From: Leptospira venezuelensis
Lineage (GTDB): Bacteria > Spirochaetota > Leptospiria > Leptospirales > Leptospiraceae
NCBI RefSeq assembly: GCF_002150035.1
Contig: NZ_NETS01000010.1
Span: 1,550,001-1,614,000, forward strand
Reading direction: 5' to 3'
DNA: 64,000 nucleotides
Shown one piece after another: positions 8,405 to 16,993 of this stretch; positions within the stretch are counted from its first letter, which is position 1; the number at the start of each line of letters is the position of its first letter. Both the position numbers and the translations under genes were made by a program. The notes below the pieces were generated by a model that did no database searches, was not told where the DNA came from, and saw only the letters and a program-made list of their open reading frames with translations.

Positions 8405-10762
8405 GTGATTTCGGAGACTCCTATCCCCATGCAAGAGGGAGTCGGAAAAAATCAAATTTTAGAAGTTCCTCTGACGGACACTATGTCCGCATACGCCTTA
8501 CGATTTCCGGAAGAAGGTGGAAACCTTTCTGAATGGATGAATGAGATCCATGCTAGAGGTATCCAAGACGTAGTTTTTTGGGGAACCAAATCGGAAGCAA
8601 GCGGTTGGAAAAATAGCCAAGTATTCAAGGATTTGGTGAAAAAACTCCAAGAAGATAAAATCCGTCTTTCGACAATGGACGGAGCGAAGTTCCGTTCTTC
8701 TCCGGACTCTGCGAGAAAATTAGATCGTTTTCTTAGATCTCATTTGGGTTCCGTACTTGTTTGTTATTCTGAAAATGAATCTAATGAATTCGTAAGATTG
8801 ATGGAAGAGATCCTTTCCGGCAAAAAGGAAGAATCTGTCAAAGTATATACACCATACTCTCCTAATATTACTTCTGATAAACCTAAAAAAGAAAAAGAAG
8901 AACCTCCTAAGAATCATGGAGAAGATTTCAAAGCATCTAGGATCACGATTCGAGTCAAACTTCTTGCGATCGTTTCAGCTATTGTAGTCGTGAGTATGGG
9001 ACTTGTTATTGGGCTCGCCACGAGTCTTTTCAGAAATTATACGGTGTCACTTATCCAAGAGTATAACTTGAGTTTGGCGAGATTGACTGGACTACAAGTA
9101 GGTCTTAGGATCAAAGAACTTTCCAACAAATCAGCGGAATTTTCGGATAAATGGAATATTCGTCCTTCCAAAGGTTCTGATTCTAAGAAGATTTCGGCAC
9201 CTTCTCATATCGCCGGGTTCTTCTCTAATCATCCTAAAATACTTGCCTGGGGAAAATACGAACAGGGAGAATCTGCCCTCGTTTTTAATCCAAGATTTAT
9301 CCGAGATCTTAGGAAAGAAGAAGATGAGATCCGCGGTTTATGGGTTTCAATCCCCAAAGAAGAAAAAGAAAAATTTTTTGCTTCTGAATTTGATTCCACT
9401 CGATTGGAAAATATTAGTTCTAAGTTTGGATTCCCCGCTGTACTTTTTATACAGAAGGACGCATCCGGAAAAGGACTCGGCTTTTTCTTAATTTCTCCTC
9501 AAGATCTTTGGGAAGCAGCTAGGTCAGCCTTACAAACTGAATTATTTGCAATTTGGGTAGTGGATTCCAGAGGAAGGTTGATCGCTCATACGGAAGAATC
9601 CGAAACAGTTTCTGCAAAAGATTATTCTAAAAATCCGTTGGTGCAATTTTTATTAAGAAGCCCCGCAGATAATGGATCCCAAACTTCTATCTTCGAAGGA
9701 AAAGAAACTCTGGGGTCTTTTCAACAATTAGAAGATGGAAACCTTGCAGTAGTATCTTCCATCGAAGCAGACAAAGCATTCGAAGCGGTATATAAGATCA
9801 GAAGACAAAACTTTTATATTCTGATCTCAATCTTGAGCCTTGCATTTTTAGTCGTTTTCCTATTCTCTAGAACTTTAACGGTGCCACTAATCAATCTATT
9901 AAGCGCCACAAGACAGATCGAAAGAGGAAATTATAAAGTAGGAATTAAACCAGTTACAAGAGACGAGGTTGGAGTTCTAACAAACTCATTCCTCAAAATG
10001 GCTCATGGATTAGAAGAAAGAGAGAAGATTAAAGATACTTTCGGAAAATTCGTGAACAAAGAAATCGCGGAGCGCGCTTTGGCCGGAGACATGCCCTTAG
10101 GCGGAGTTACAAAGGATGTAACAGTATTCTTCTCTGACTTAAGAAACTTCACGGGGATGTCGGAAAAATTAAAACCAAGTGAGGTCGTTGATTTTCTAAA
10201 TGCGTACTTTACTGAGATGGTGGAATGTATTTATCTCACAGAAGGAATCGTGGATAAATTCATCGGAGACGCTATCATGGCTCACTGGGGTGCGTTGTAT
10301 ACTGATGAGAACGATGCAAGAAACGCGATCAACTCTGCATTATTGATGAGAAATGCTTTATTCGAGTTTAATCGAATTGGTAACGAGATTGGAAGACCTC
10401 AAGCAAGATTCGGATGTGGGATCAATACTGGGCCGGTGGTAGTAGGTCAGATAGGTTCCGAAAAAAAACTAGAGTTCACCGTCATCGGTGACGCAGTCAA
10501 TCTCGCTTCTCGGATAGAATATTTAACTAAAGAATTTGGAACGGATATACTGGTTTCTGAAACATCTTATGAAAAAGTAAAAGATCATTATAAATTTGAA
10601 ACACTTCCTCCTGTTTGGATCCGAGGCAAGGAAAAACCCCAACAACTCTATGCAGTATTAGGTTGGTTAGAGGATCCGGATTGTCCTAAAAATTTACAGG
10701 AACTTCGCAAAGTTTGTGGAATACCTGAACCTGATTCTCCTTCAAAGGCTATCGCGGAATAA
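8405..10762 (+). CDS. membrane adenylate cyclase (class III) with HAMP domain
   Basis: The protein has up to 785 residues. An unusual soluble N-terminal region (about 20-140) is followed by membrane helix 1 (about 183-207), an extracytoplasmic sensor region, helix 2 (about 468-488), a HAMP linker and a class III cyclase domain (about 565-745). The first metal Asp is in FFSDLRNFTG, the second in DKFIGDAIMA. The adenine-selecting Lys and Thr appear in KKLEFTVIGDAVN, pointing to cAMP rather than cGMP. The listed start is GTG; ATG at 8429, with GGAG upstream, is an alternative. It is first in a four-gene operon with a FecR-domain protein and two surface proteins. Confidence 0.9.
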   Translation: MISETPIPMQEGVGKNQILEVPLTDTMSAYALRFPEEGGNLSEWMNEIHARGIQDVVFWGTKSEASGWKNSQVFKDLVKKLQEDKIRLSTMDGAKFRSSPDSARKLDRFLRSHLGSVLVCYSENESNEFVRLMEEILSGKKEESVKVYTPYSPNITSDKPKKEKEEPPKNHGEDFKASRITIRVKLLAIVSAIVVVSMGLVIGLATSLFRNYTVSLIQEYNLSLARLTGLQVGLRIKELSNKSAEFSDKWNIRPSKGSDSKKISAPSHIAGFFSNHPKILAWGKYEQGESALVFNPRFIRDLRKEEDEIRGLWVSIPKEEKEKFFASEFDSTRLENISSKFGFPAVLFIQKDASGKGLGFFLISPQDLWEAARSALQTELFAIWVVDSRGRLIAHTEESETVSAKDYSKNPLVQFLLRSPADNGSQTSIFEGKETLGSFQQLEDGNLAVVSSIEADKAFEAVYKIRRQNFYILISILSLAFLVVFLFSRTLTVPLINLLSATRQIERGNYKVGIKPVTRDEVGVLTNSFLKMAHGLEEREKIKDTFGKFVNKEIAERALAGDMPLGGVTKDVTVFFSDLRNFTGMSEKLKPSEVVDFLNAYFTEMVECIYLTEGIVDKFIGDAIMAHWGALYTDENDARNAINSALLMRNALFEFNRIGNEIGRPQARFGCGINTGPVVVGQIGSEKKLEFTVIGDAVNLASRIEYLTKEFGTDILVSETSYEKVKDHYKFETLPPVWIRGKEKPQQLYAVLGWLEDPDCPKNLQELRKVCGIPEPDSPSKAIAE

Positions 10763-10765
10763 GAT

Positions 10766-12277
10766 ATGGACTGGAGAATATACAAAAGAGAATGGCAGGT
10801 CGGTATAGGCTGCTTTGTTGTACTCTTTCTATCTTTATACCTTCTATATTTCGAATCCAAATCCAATGGAGGGGTTGGGAAGGAGATTATGGGAACTGTC
10901 TCCTTCCGATATAAGACCGCACAAAGAAAATTTCCGGATAGAATGTTATGGGAAGATTTGGAACAAGGAATGCCTGTATACGATAGAGACTCTATCCGTA
11001 CAGATGAGGCATCTGAAGCGATTGTATTTTTAAAATCAGGAACTCGAATAGAATTAGACCCTCAATCAATGGTGGTTCTCCAATTAAAAGAGAATAAGGA
11101 AAACCTGGATCTGAACGAAGGGAATATATTGGTAGAGAGTGGAAAAAAAGTACTCTCAGTAATTGCAGGAACAGTAGGTTTAGAAGCTGAATTAGGTTCC
11201 AAATTCCAAGTCACCAAAAATGAAAATGGCACTAGAGTAGATGTTGAAAGAGGACAAGTAGAATGGTCCGAAAACGGAACCGTTAAACAAACATTAGGCG
11301 AAAAAGAAAGTTCGTTAAACGGAAATAAACTGAATCAAAATTGGAGCCTGGTAAGTCCGGAGGATTCTCATCGATATTTTCCTGCTGAATTAGAGCAGGC
11401 CGTTGAATTCCGCTGGGAAGGCGGAGAAGAAGGTATATTAGAAATTTCGCCTAGACGGGACTTCTCCGTTTATATTTCCAAAAGACCTTCTAAAGAGCCT
11501 TATTACAAACAAAAATTTCCGGAAGGTATTTATTATTGGAGAATCAACTCTAAGGATGGAAAAAAAGTATCCGAAGTAAGAAAGTTCAGAGTTCTCCCCA
11601 ACTTTCCAGTAGAATTACATTATCCTAAAAAAGATCTTTCTCAAGATGATAGAACCGTCGCATTCTCTTGGGCAAAACAAAAGATAGCAAGCGGTTATAA
11701 ATTACAGATCTCCACAGATCCTAATTTCGGATCGGTTTCCGAAACCCAAGTTTTCCGTACGAACTTTTCACTCACATTAGATCCTGGAACTTATTATTGG
11801 AGAATTCAGTCTTATACGAATCTTCCTGGAACAGAAACATTTTCGGAAGTGCGTAAATTTTCTATCTCTCTTCCAGTGATCCAGGTTGCAGAAACAAAAC
11901 AAGAAATCGCTACGACTTCTGAAACGCAGGCAAGTTCGGATCTTTCAGTAGATTTCCCGAAAAACGGCACTTTGGTGGATATGACAGGCAAAGAAAGTAT
12001 CTCTTTCCGCTGGAAATTCTCCGCCAAACAGAAACAAAGCGAGTGGAAATTTCGTCTTTTCTATAAGAGAGGCTCAAGCGACGAGCTGATTTACGAAAAA
12101 AAGACAAAAGGTGACAGGTTAGTGTTCAAAGACTTGGAAAAACTGGATGTGGGAACATTCAGATGGACTATAGAATCGGATGCGGACCCTAGCTTAAGAT
12201 CAGAAGCGGATTTCAAAATAATGCTTAGGGAAGAATTGGAAGCCCCGGAAACAAAATCCAGTGGCGCCCGCCCTTAA
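10766..12277 (+). CDS. FecR domain-containing membrane protein with repeated fibronectin-like modules
   Basis: The 503-residue protein starts three bases after the cyclase stop. A short cytoplasmic tail (MDWRIYKREW) precedes one membrane helix at about 12-30. A FecR-type domain follows at about 60-180 (FLKSGTRIELD, GNILVESGKK, GSKFQVTKNENGTRVDVERGQVEW). Three beta-rich modules then share the motif GxYYWRI or FRWTIES plus xVRKF. FecR domains normally regulate ECF sigma factors. None is encoded here, so this may be an extracytoplasmic partner of the cyclase. That link is inferred from operon structure. Confidence 0.82.
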   Translation: MDWRIYKREWQVGIGCFVVLFLSLYLLYFESKSNGGVGKEIMGTVSFRYKTAQRKFPDRMLWEDLEQGMPVYDRDSIRTDEASEAIVFLKSGTRIELDPQSMVVLQLKENKENLDLNEGNILVESGKKVLSVIAGTVGLEAELGSKFQVTKNENGTRVDVERGQVEWSENGTVKQTLGEKESSLNGNKLNQNWSLVSPEDSHRYFPAELEQAVEFRWEGGEEGILEISPRRDFSVYISKRPSKEPYYKQKFPEGIYYWRINSKDGKKVSEVRKFRVLPNFPVELHYPKKDLSQDDRTVAFSWAKQKIASGYKLQISTDPNFGSVSETQVFRTNFSLTLDPGTYYWRIQSYTNLPGTETFSEVRKFSISLPVIQVAETKQEIATTSETQASSDLSVDFPKNGTLVDMTGKESISFRWKFSAKQKQSEWKFRLFYKRGSSDELIYEKKTKGDRLVFKDLEKLDVGTFRWTIESDADPSLRSEADFKIMLREELEAPETKSSGARP

Positions 12278-12286
12278 GGAGAATAC

Positions 12287-13114
12287 ATGTTCTTGTTCCG
12301 CGGAAAAAATTTCGCTATTGTATTTCAGTTTATTCTAATATTTCTTTCCATACCCTCAGGCGTATTCGCTGAGAAAAAAAGTTTCGTATATTATATAGAA
12401 TGGAAAGAAGTGAAGGGCAGCCGCGGTTACGTGGTAGAAGTCCGAAAAACGGAACCTCCTCAAGAATTATTTTTAGAAAAGAAAGTCTCCGAGAACGAGA
12501 TAGAATTCTCCTTAGAAGCAGGCACCTATGAATACAGGATTGCCGCGTTAAATCGATTCGGAAAACCTTCTTCTTATACACCCTGGACTAATTTTAAAGT
12601 AGAACAAGACCGCCCTAAAGCAGTTGCCTTGGCTGAAAAAGAAGAGGCGAGTAAAGGAACCAAAACTTCTAAGTTTGTTTGGATTCCTGGAACAGGATAT
12701 TATTCTAAAGGTGAACGATGGAAGTCCTACAGTATTTGGGCATGGTTTGGAGCTCTTGCGTATCTCGGAAATTCAGAAAGAGAAGCCGGGAATATCCTCG
12801 CCTCAAAACCGTTAAACGACCCGATGAATATTGCAGTTTTAAGTTTAAATCTACCTTCTTCATTCACTCTTTACCTTTGGCAGGCAAGAGAGAATGATAA
12901 GAAGGAATACGAAATACACCAAAACAATCAGGCTCTCATCGGCGGAATTGCAATCCTAAGTGTAGGACTTTCTCTTTGGTTGGAAAACAAACTTCCGCAA
13001 GGAGATACTGTTCAGTTCAAGGTGAGTCCTGACAGAAGCGGAAATTTAAATACTTTTGCGAATACCGGATTTTCTCAGAACAGATGGGAAGTCCAATATA
13101 CAAGGAGCTTTTGA
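12287..13114 (+). CDS. fibronectin type III-like exported membrane protein, Leptospira type
   Basis: The 275-residue protein has a signal peptide ending near VFAEKK. One beta-sandwich module follows (VYYIEWKEVKGSRGYVVEVR ... AGTYEYRIAALNRFGKPS), related to the modules of the preceding protein. The second half has hydrophobic stretches (YSIWAWFGALAYLG, GGIAILSVGLSLWL) that suggest membrane association. It starts nine bases after the FecR-protein stop. Function is unknown; a structural or sensory envelope role fits. Confidence 0.7.
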   Translation: MFLFRGKNFAIVFQFILIFLSIPSGVFAEKKSFVYYIEWKEVKGSRGYVVEVRKTEPPQELFLEKKVSENEIEFSLEAGTYEYRIAALNRFGKPSSYTPWTNFKVEQDRPKAVALAEKEEASKGTKTSKFVWIPGTGYYSKGERWKSYSIWAWFGALAYLGNSEREAGNILASKPLNDPMNIAVLSLNLPSSFTLYLWQARENDKKEYEIHQNNQALIGGIAILSVGLSLWLENKLPQGDTVQFKVSPDRSGNLNTFANTGFSQNRWEVQYTRSF

Positions 13115-13117
13115 TCT

Positions 13118-13729
13118 ATGGCTCTTCGAGTTACTACTTTCCTCGTTCTTCTTTCCGGTTTGTTTAGTTCGGCTTGCTCTAAGCCGTTTCCTGGAGGGGA
13201 CGAGCTTATCCTACTCGGGATTTTAGGCAAGACACGTTATTTGTTCGTTACTACTTCTACTAATACGGGAGACCTCGGCGGAGTTGCAGGCGCGGATTTG
13301 ATTTGTCAAAGTGCGAAAAATGCTGAGGTTCCAGATCTGCCTGGCTTACCTTTGGAATATATGGCCTTACTTGCTGCTTCTTCCAGAGTTCCGGGTGGAG
13401 CAGGCTGGCCTCTATTTCCAAATACGAATTATTATGCAATGGATCCTGGACAAACCTTGATCTTTCGTACGAATGGGTCTGGACTTCCTGTTTTGCCGAT
13501 GAGCAGCGCAACCGGGATTCCAGGAGTCGGCGATTATTGGACAGGAATTTCGAATACAGGTGCCGGATACAGCTCAGGAACGAATTGTAATAATTGGGGA
13601 TCGTCAAATGTCACAGATGATGCGAATTATGGCAGCCCAGGTAGTCAGACTGAGACTGCGTTTGATTCGGGTGCAGGATTCGGGAATACTTGCGATACTC
13701 CCTTAAGTCTGCTTTGTGTTAGAAATTAA
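13118..13729 (+). CDS. DUF1554 domain lipoprotein
   Basis: The 203-residue protein has a signal peptide ending in the lipobox FSSAC (Cys20). It then shows the DUF1554 pattern: YLFVTTSTNTGDLGG, GADLICQ, YMALLAASSR, YWTGI, CNNWGSS and a terminal LLCVRN, with paired cysteines. The family is expanded in Leptospira and resembles C-type lectin-like folds, but no ligand is established. It is the last gene of the cyclase operon. Its TAA overlaps the opposite stop codon of the response regulator (shared TTAA at 13726-13729). Confidence 0.85.
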   Translation: MALRVTTFLVLLSGLFSSACSKPFPGGDELILLGILGKTRYLFVTTSTNTGDLGGVAGADLICQSAKNAEVPDLPGLPLEYMALLAASSRVPGGAGWPLFPNTNYYAMDPGQTLIFRTNGSGLPVLPMSSATGIPGVGDYWTGISNTGAGYSSGTNCNNWGSSNVTDDANYGSPGSQTETAFDSGAGFGNTCDTPLSLLCVRN

Positions 13730-14400
13730 CTCTCTACGATACCTGCTCGGATTGCGTAGACCACAAGGTCAGCCACCTTATGTAAGTCCAACTTCTTCAT
13801 GATGTTTGCTCTGTGCACCTTTACGGTTGCAGGAGATATATGAAGAAGTTTGCCTATCTTCTCGTTGGAGTTCCCCTCTGAGATCAATTTTAAAATCTGT
13901 CTTTCTCTGTCGGAAAGTACTGAGAATACGGATGGGCCTTCTTCCTGAAGCTCTCCCGTTTTTTTACGTCCGATTCCTGAAAGAACTCGAGTTGCAATTC
14001 TTGGGCTTAAATAAGTTTCTTTTCTGCGGACAGCATCGATTGCTCTGAGTAGATCCTCTCCAGCATCGTCTTTCAGAACGTAACCGTTGATACCAAGATC
14101 CACGAGTTTTTGGATGTATTCTTCGTTATCATGTCTGGATAGAATAATGACTTGAACCTTAGGATAGTATCTTTTGACTCCCTTTACGAGGTCTATACCA
14201 CTAACTCCAGGCATAGAGATGTCTGTGATCAGAATATCAGGTTCTAATTTGCCGATCTCGTCTAGCGCTTGTTCGGCGTTCCCGTTTTCACCAATGATTT
14301 CCAAATCGTTTTGTCCGGAAATGATCAGTCTAAGACCTTCTCTTAAAATAGCGTGGTCGTCTACAAGATAGAGTTTGCAAACGGAGGGTTGGGCGTTCAT
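13726..14400 (-). CDS. NarL/LuxR-family response regulator
   Basis: The 224-residue protein has an N-terminal receiver with phosphoacceptor Asp60 (ILITDISMPG) and a C-terminal LuxR helix-turn-helix (LSDREREILKLISEGNSNEKIGKL is its family signature region; HISPATVKVHRANIMKKL follows). It overlaps the upstream kinase by four bases (ATGA), so the pair is translationally coupled. It should act as a transcription factor phosphorylated by that kinase. Targets are not evident. Confidence 0.93.
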   Translation of the reverse strand: MNAQPSVCKLYLVDDHAILREGLRLIISGQNDLEIIGENGNAEQALDEIGKLEPDILITDISMPGVSGIDLVKGVKRYYPKVQVIILSRHDNEEYIQKLVDLGINGYVLKDDAGEDLLRAIDAVRRKETYLSPRIATRVLSGIGRKKTGELQEEGPSVFSVLSDRERQILKLISEGNSNEKIGKLLHISPATVKVHRANIMKKLDLHKVADLVVYAIRAGIVES

Positions 14401-15446
14401 ACTTTCTCCTTGGAACGTTTTTTTAACGGGATCCTTAGCACGTATTGAGTGCCTTTATTGGGTTCCGATTCTAAAAAAAGAGTACCGTTCAGGTCCTCGG
14501 TTCTTCTCCGAATATTTTCCAATCCGTATCCGGTAGATTTTATTCTAGCTTCTTTTTCTTTAAATCCTTTTCCGTTATCTTTTGCAGAAACTACAAGAGT
14601 ATCTTTTTCGGAAAAGATCTTTAGCTCCACTTTATTTGCTTGGGAATGTTTTAGAATATTCGCACAAATTTCCTGTAATATTCTGAAAACTTGGTTCTGT
14701 ATTTCCTGAGGAATTTTTTCGGGAACCTTAAATTCAGATTTTATTTTAATTTTTTGTATCGGAAAAATTTGGTTCGCTAGAGAGTTTAAAGCCGCTTCCA
14801 GGCCGAGTTCTTTTAATGAAGAAGGTTGCAAATTTGTGTAAATTTCGCGGAGTTCTTGGCTAGCCTTATCGATGAGTCCAAGACCGGAGCCAAACGATTC
14901 TGGATGTTCCTTCTCAGATTTTTGATACGCTTGGAAATGTAATTTTGCCGCGAGTATAAGTTGACCCACTCCGTCATGAAGTTCTCTTGCGAGTCTGGAT
15001 CTTTCTTCTTCTTGGGATGCGAGCACTTGTGTGTGTAGAGTTGCGATCTTCTTCTCTAACTTTTTATTCTCTGTGATATCCTTTAGGATCATTCCCAGGC
15101 TGTCTTTGAATTTAAAGATAGAATATCCGTAAGACTTCTTTCCTTTTTTGAATTCTTGGTTTTGTAATTTTGTTTTGAGAGCCTTATGAAGATTTTCTCT
15201 TAGGTTGGCTTCTTCCTTTGAATCCAATCTTAATAGATTGAATAGGTTTTTGCCTGCAGGGTTTGCAAATCTAAGTCGGAACTCTTTTTTAAAGGATGCG
15301 TTCGCGAATCGGACTATATTGTTTTCGTCCAAGGCTACGATTGGGGAGATCTCCTCTACCAAGGATAAAAATTTAGAGGCCTGCTCCTTACCAGAGTATG
15401 AGCCTGATTGTTTGGTTTCTTTTCGTTTGAGAAGTCCTGAAGCCAC
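14397..15446 (-). CDS. PAS-containing sensor histidine kinase (NarX/HisKA_3 type)
   Basis: The 349-residue protein has no membrane segment, so it is a soluble sensor. A PAS-like domain spans about 25-125, a short coiled coil 128-147, and the HisKA_3 phosphoacceptor motif ARELHDGVGQ gives His157. The HATPase domain contains LQEICANILKHS (N box), DNGKGF (G1) and GYGLENIRRR (G2). It is coupled to the NarL-type regulator downstream. Confidence 0.92.
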   Translation of the reverse strand: MASGLLKRKETKQSGSYSGKEQASKFLSLVEEISPIVALDENNIVRFANASFKKEFRLRFANPAGKNLFNLLRLDSKEEANLRENLHKALKTKLQNQEFKKGKKSYGYSIFKFKDSLGMILKDITENKKLEKKIATLHTQVLASQEEERSRLARELHDGVGQLILAAKLHFQAYQKSEKEHPESFGSGLGLIDKASQELREIYTNLQPSSLKELGLEAALNSLANQIFPIQKIKIKSEFKVPEKIPQEIQNQVFRILQEICANILKHSQANKVELKIFSEKDTLVVSAKDNGKGFKEKEARIKSTGYGLENIRRRTEDLNGTLFLESEPNKGTQYVLRIPLKKRSKEKV

Positions 15447-15480
15447 TTAAAGATCAGGATATAGTCCGGCTTATGGATCG

Positions 15481-15523
15481 AAAAGAAAAAAACCCCTCCC
15501 CTCGGCCGAATGAGGGAAGGGGG
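15481..15523 (-). terminator. rho-independent terminator after the LruC-domain gene
   Basis: CCCCTCCCCTC (15493-15503) pairs with GAGGGAAGGGG (15512-15522) with one mismatch. On the minus strand the stem is followed by TTTTTTTCTTTTC. It lies 32 bases after the LruC-domain stop codon and just before the start of the sensor kinase gene, so it separates the two units. Confidence 0.75.
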
Positions 15524-15554
15524 AGGTTGCTTTTACTCTTTCAGGAGTCCCAAA

Positions 15555-16847
15555 TTAGGGCGTAGACGGAAACACATCCGAAGTATTCGGAGTTCGGAAC
15601 CAATCGGTATTGGTGGTTCCAAGAGATTCATACCAAGTTTTGAAGGTAGGGTAGGAGTTCCTTATGTCAGTAGCTTCGTAAGGCCATTGGAAATTGCCTG
15701 GAACAAGAAGTACCCAAGGAAAACCTGTAGCATCTCTATAGATGTCCTTACCTTCCGCATCAAAATACTTACCAGCAGCATGTATATCTTTGCCGGTGTT
15801 CACCACTCTTATGAATGTATCATAAGGAGCAGGTCCTAACACCAGTTTGGAGATTGGAGCAGACAGAATTATTTCCAGTTTTGCAGTTTTACCTTTTACG
15901 AAGACTGTGTCTGTTTTGGACGCGTTTGATTTGGAGATCGTAGTAGAACTATTTCCTAAAATTTCCAGATCAGAAATAGATGTTGGAGTTCCACTTAGGT
16001 TTTCCTCCAATGTGGTTCCATCGGCTGCGTAGCGTAGAAGTGAATAACTAGTTACACTAGCTCCAGGCAATCCGAAACGAAGAGTGTGATTATAACCGGC
16101 GCCCTTTGCAACATGAGTGAAATATCCTCTCACTCTTACAACTTCTCCGGATTTGTTCAGATCTTCTTCGAAATAAGAACGGATCACATAGTCGTTGAAG
16201 TCTGCATCTCCTTGTTTAGGAAATAAGTCTTCATAGGATGTGGTGTAATAATCTTCTGCAGGAACACGGATTGAGCTAACTCTTGTAGGATCGTTAGGGA
16301 ATACATCTTCAAAGTCCTGCACACCATCTCCATCAGTGTCTATGATCTGTTGAGTGCTTGCAGTGAACCCGATGGAAATCCTTCTATCTACCTTACTTAC
16401 GGTAACGATGGAAATATCCGCTTCGTAAAATTTACCATAAGCCTCTACCGATAGATGAACGGTTTTCGTATCACCATCAATTGTAAAACTTCCGGTAACT
16501 TCTCCGCTTGGATTTGTATAAGCTTTGAAAACAGATTTATTACTAGCGGCGCCAGGTGTGGCAGAAGGAACAGTAACTTGCACCATACTGCCGTTCACAG
16601 GAGCAACAGGATCTATAACTTGAACGTTTACTGTAATAGTACGTGTAGTATCGAATACGAAATCAACAGGGGTTGTCTCGTCATTGATATCGATTCCGAA
16701 ATCAGTAGGACCAGAAGGAGCCTCCACCGCAGTGGCTCCTGCTACAAGACTCATCAACCATGCGTAGTTAGGATCGCTGGAAGATGCGCAGGAGGCGAAA
16801 GAGATACTGAGAGAGGCTAAAAAGCATGTTAGGATTTTTTTTGTCAT
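15555..16847 (-). CDS. LruC domain-containing lipoprotein
   Basis: From ATG at 16847 the protein has 430 residues. A start at 16889 would add 14 polar residues in front of a good lipoprotein signal peptide (MTKKILTCFL...FASC), so the inner start is preferred. A beta-sandwich-like region is followed by a calcium-type loop (DTDGDGVQDFEDVFPND at about 180-196) and the LruC domain (EDLFPKQGDADFNDYVIR through FPWVLLVPGNFQWPYE). LruC is a Leptospira outer-envelope lipoprotein recognised in uveitis; this is a domain relative, not necessarily LruC itself. Confidence 0.87.
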   Translation of the reverse strand: MTKKILTCFLASLSISFASCASSSDPNYAWLMSLVAGATAVEAPSGPTDFGIDINDETTPVDFVFDTTRTITVNVQVIDPVAPVNGSMVQVTVPSATPGAASNKSVFKAYTNPSGEVTGSFTIDGDTKTVHLSVEAYGKFYEADISIVTVSKVDRRISIGFTASTQQIIDTDGDGVQDFEDVFPNDPTRVSSIRVPAEDYYTTSYEDLFPKQGDADFNDYVIRSYFEEDLNKSGEVVRVRGYFTHVAKGAGYNHTLRFGLPGASVTSYSLLRYAADGTTLEENLSGTPTSISDLEILGNSSTTISKSNASKTDTVFVKGKTAKLEIILSAPISKLVLGPAPYDTFIRVVNTGKDIHAAGKYFDAEGKDIYRDATGFPWVLLVPGNFQWPYEATDIRNSYPTFKTWYESLGTTNTDWFRTPNTSDVFPSTP

Positions 16848-16904
16848 ATATGCACCCGTACGGATGTCATCATTATGCCTATATCCCACAGGTAAGCAAT
16901 ACGC

Positions 16905-16933
16905 CCGAAGGTTTAGATTACAATAACCTTCGG
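16905..16933. other. inverted repeat between LruC-domain and HDOD genes
   Basis: CCGAAGGTT (16905-16913) and AACCTTCGG (16925-16933) form a perfect 9-bp hairpin upstream of the LruC-domain gene. A second small hairpin, GCCGG-AGAA-CCGGC, is at 16977-16990 beside the HDOD stop. Neither has a proper T-run on the minus strand. They could be weak terminators of the HDOD gene or regulatory sites for the lipoprotein. Confidence 0.35.
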
Positions 16934-16993
16934 TTAATACTATTTTTGGTACTTTGTTCGAAAGAAGTCTCTAATTGCCGGAGAACCGGCGAA

